Of a stretch of 34,311 bases of DNA, positions 33,310 to 34,311 are shown one piece after another; positions within the stretch are counted from its first letter, which is position 1; every line of letters begins with the position of its first letter. The notes beneath the pieces are model-generated. The model searched no databases, was not told the DNA's origin, and saw only the letters and a program-made list of their open reading frames with translations. Origin of the DNA: Neobacillus terrae (GTDB lineage Bacteria; Bacillota; Bacilli; Bacillales; Cytobacillaceae); contig NZ_JAAOEO010000031.1 in NCBI RefSeq assembly GCF_011393025.1, positions 1-34,311 of the forward strand, in the 5' to 3' direction. Made by a program: the position numbers and the translations under genes.

Positions 33310-34311
33310 TTATTTTTTAGCTGCCTGTGGAAATAAAGATTGCAGTTTATCTGGACAGTAAGCCTCATTACGTCGTGCCATTCCTATAAATATTCTCGCC
33401 AGTTTACCAATCAGTTTCATAATTGATTTCATTTTCTTTGTTTTTTTCACTTTCACATTATGAGAGTGGATGGCTTTGAATTCTGGATTGTTCATCACAA
33501 GGCTCATAGTCGCTAGGTAGAGGAAACGCCGCAGCCTGGATCTTCCCCGTTTGGAAATCACAATTTGCCCCTTCCACTTTCCTGAACTTGCCTCGGCCAG
33601 ATGCAGTCCAGCGTGGCGGAGGAGAGAATTACCGTGAGAGAATCCACTCAAATCTCCTGCCTCCCCAAGAATGCCAGCTAACGATATTTCACTAATACCT
33701 TTTATCAAAAGAAGTTTCTTAGCGTAAGGGATCTTTGTCAGTACATCGGTTACTTGACTTTCAACTCTTTCGAGTTGCTTTACGGCTAGATCATACTCCT
33801 CTAACAATTGTTCCAAATGAAATTTATAGGCATCCAGTGCTTGTAGGGAACCAATGGATCTCTTAGCGACTTGTACAAGTAATTGAGCTTTTTTCAACCC
33901 AGGCTGTCTCTTCATGACTGTCTTCCACCCGGCAACCACCTCATCAGGTTTCATGAAACGGAGTTTCGTTGGCATCGGGAATAAACGAAGGGTAGCGATT
34001 GCCCCTTTAGCCTTTACATCTTTAAATACTTGTCTGAGTTCTGGAAAGACAATATCAACCCATCGATTTAATTGATTAATAGAACTAACCAGACGTTTCA
34101 CCACTACATCCCGGTTTGACATTAAAACTCTTAGTTTTTCAAAGGACTCCGGGGTATGCCTTACAAAGGAGTAGTAGCCATTCTTCACCATATCTGCAAT
34201 AACGAGTGCATCTTTTTTATCACTTTTTGATTGGGTATTATCCCGGTTTTCTTTATTTCTTTTCACTGAGTAAGGGTTTACCGTTACGACCTCAATATTA
34301 TGATTAAATAG
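33310..34311 (-). mobile_element. IS110/IS1111-family transposase, 5' end beyond the window
   Basis: The open frame continues without a stop to the last base (VNPYSVKRNKENRDNTQSKS), so the apparent GTG start at 34266 is internal and at least 333 codons are present. The visible N-terminal part ends the RuvC-like DEDD domain (SDKKDALVIADM). The C-terminal Transposase_20 domain carries IKGISEISLAGILGEAGD, LLRHAGLHLAEASSGKWKG (the serine here is the expected second catalytic residue) and KRGRSRLRRFLY. The gene appears intact at its 3' end. IS110 elements insert without target duplication using a serine-assisted recombinase guided by a bridge RNA. Left end, target core and promoter are outside the window. 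Confidence 0.9.

Overview
The window is AT-rich DNA from a low-GC Firmicute, most likely a Bacillaceae member (Bacillus, Neobacillus or Sporosarcina type). This rests on the strong AGGAGG-type ribosome binding sites, the GTG and TTG starts, a WapA-like wall-associated Rhs protein, a CUT1 sugar importer without its own ATPase, and short hairpin-forming intergenic repeats. No rRNA or other species marker is present. Every gene I accept is on the minus strand, so the window reads from high to low coordinates.

Layout from left to right. (1) 0.2-0.8 kb: a nucleotidyltransferase-like gene. (2) 1.4-7.6 kb: a WapA/Rhs-type polymorphic toxin (signal peptide, DNRLRE-like region, carbohydrate-binding-like modules, YD repeats, RHS core, variable toxin tip) followed by a small candidate immunity gene. 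The toxin gene is split by a one-base frameshift in an A6 tract. Two copies of a ~123 bp MITE-like repeat flank this locus. (3) 8.4-27.4 kb: a nine-gene cluster that I read as a cycloalternan (cyclic alpha-1,3/alpha-1,6 glucose tetrasaccharide) system. In transcription order it holds a ROK repressor, two CUT1 permeases, a lipoprotein binding protein, a GH125-like and a GH15-like (alpha/alpha)6 glycosidase, an intracellular GH31 enzyme, a secreted GH31 matching 3-alpha-isomaltosyltransferase (CtsY) and a secreted GH31 matching 6-alpha-glucosyltransferase (CtsZ). A promoter lies before the ROK gene and an intrinsic terminator after ctsZ. (4) 27.6-28.5 kb: a secreted FG-GAP-like protein. (5) 28.9-30.7 kb: a higher-GC island with a VOC protein and a YafY-type WYL regulator. 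(6) 30.8-32.9 kb: a second VOC protein and an M29 aminopeptidase. (7) 32.9-34.3 kb: an IS110-family transposase running off the window edge, with a structured non-coding segment downstream that could be a bridge RNA.

How the cluster works (inference from families and order): CtsZ and CtsY act outside the cell, converting starch-type alpha-glucan to cycloalternan. The binding protein and permeases import it, powered by an ATPase encoded elsewhere. The cytoplasmic GH31 opens the ring, and the GH15-like and GH125-like enzymes finish the oligosaccharides to glucose. The ROK protein senses the sugar. The two extra (alpha/alpha)6 glycosidases and the helical N-terminal extension on the cytoplasmic GH31 are the least familiar parts and the best candidates for new biochemistry.
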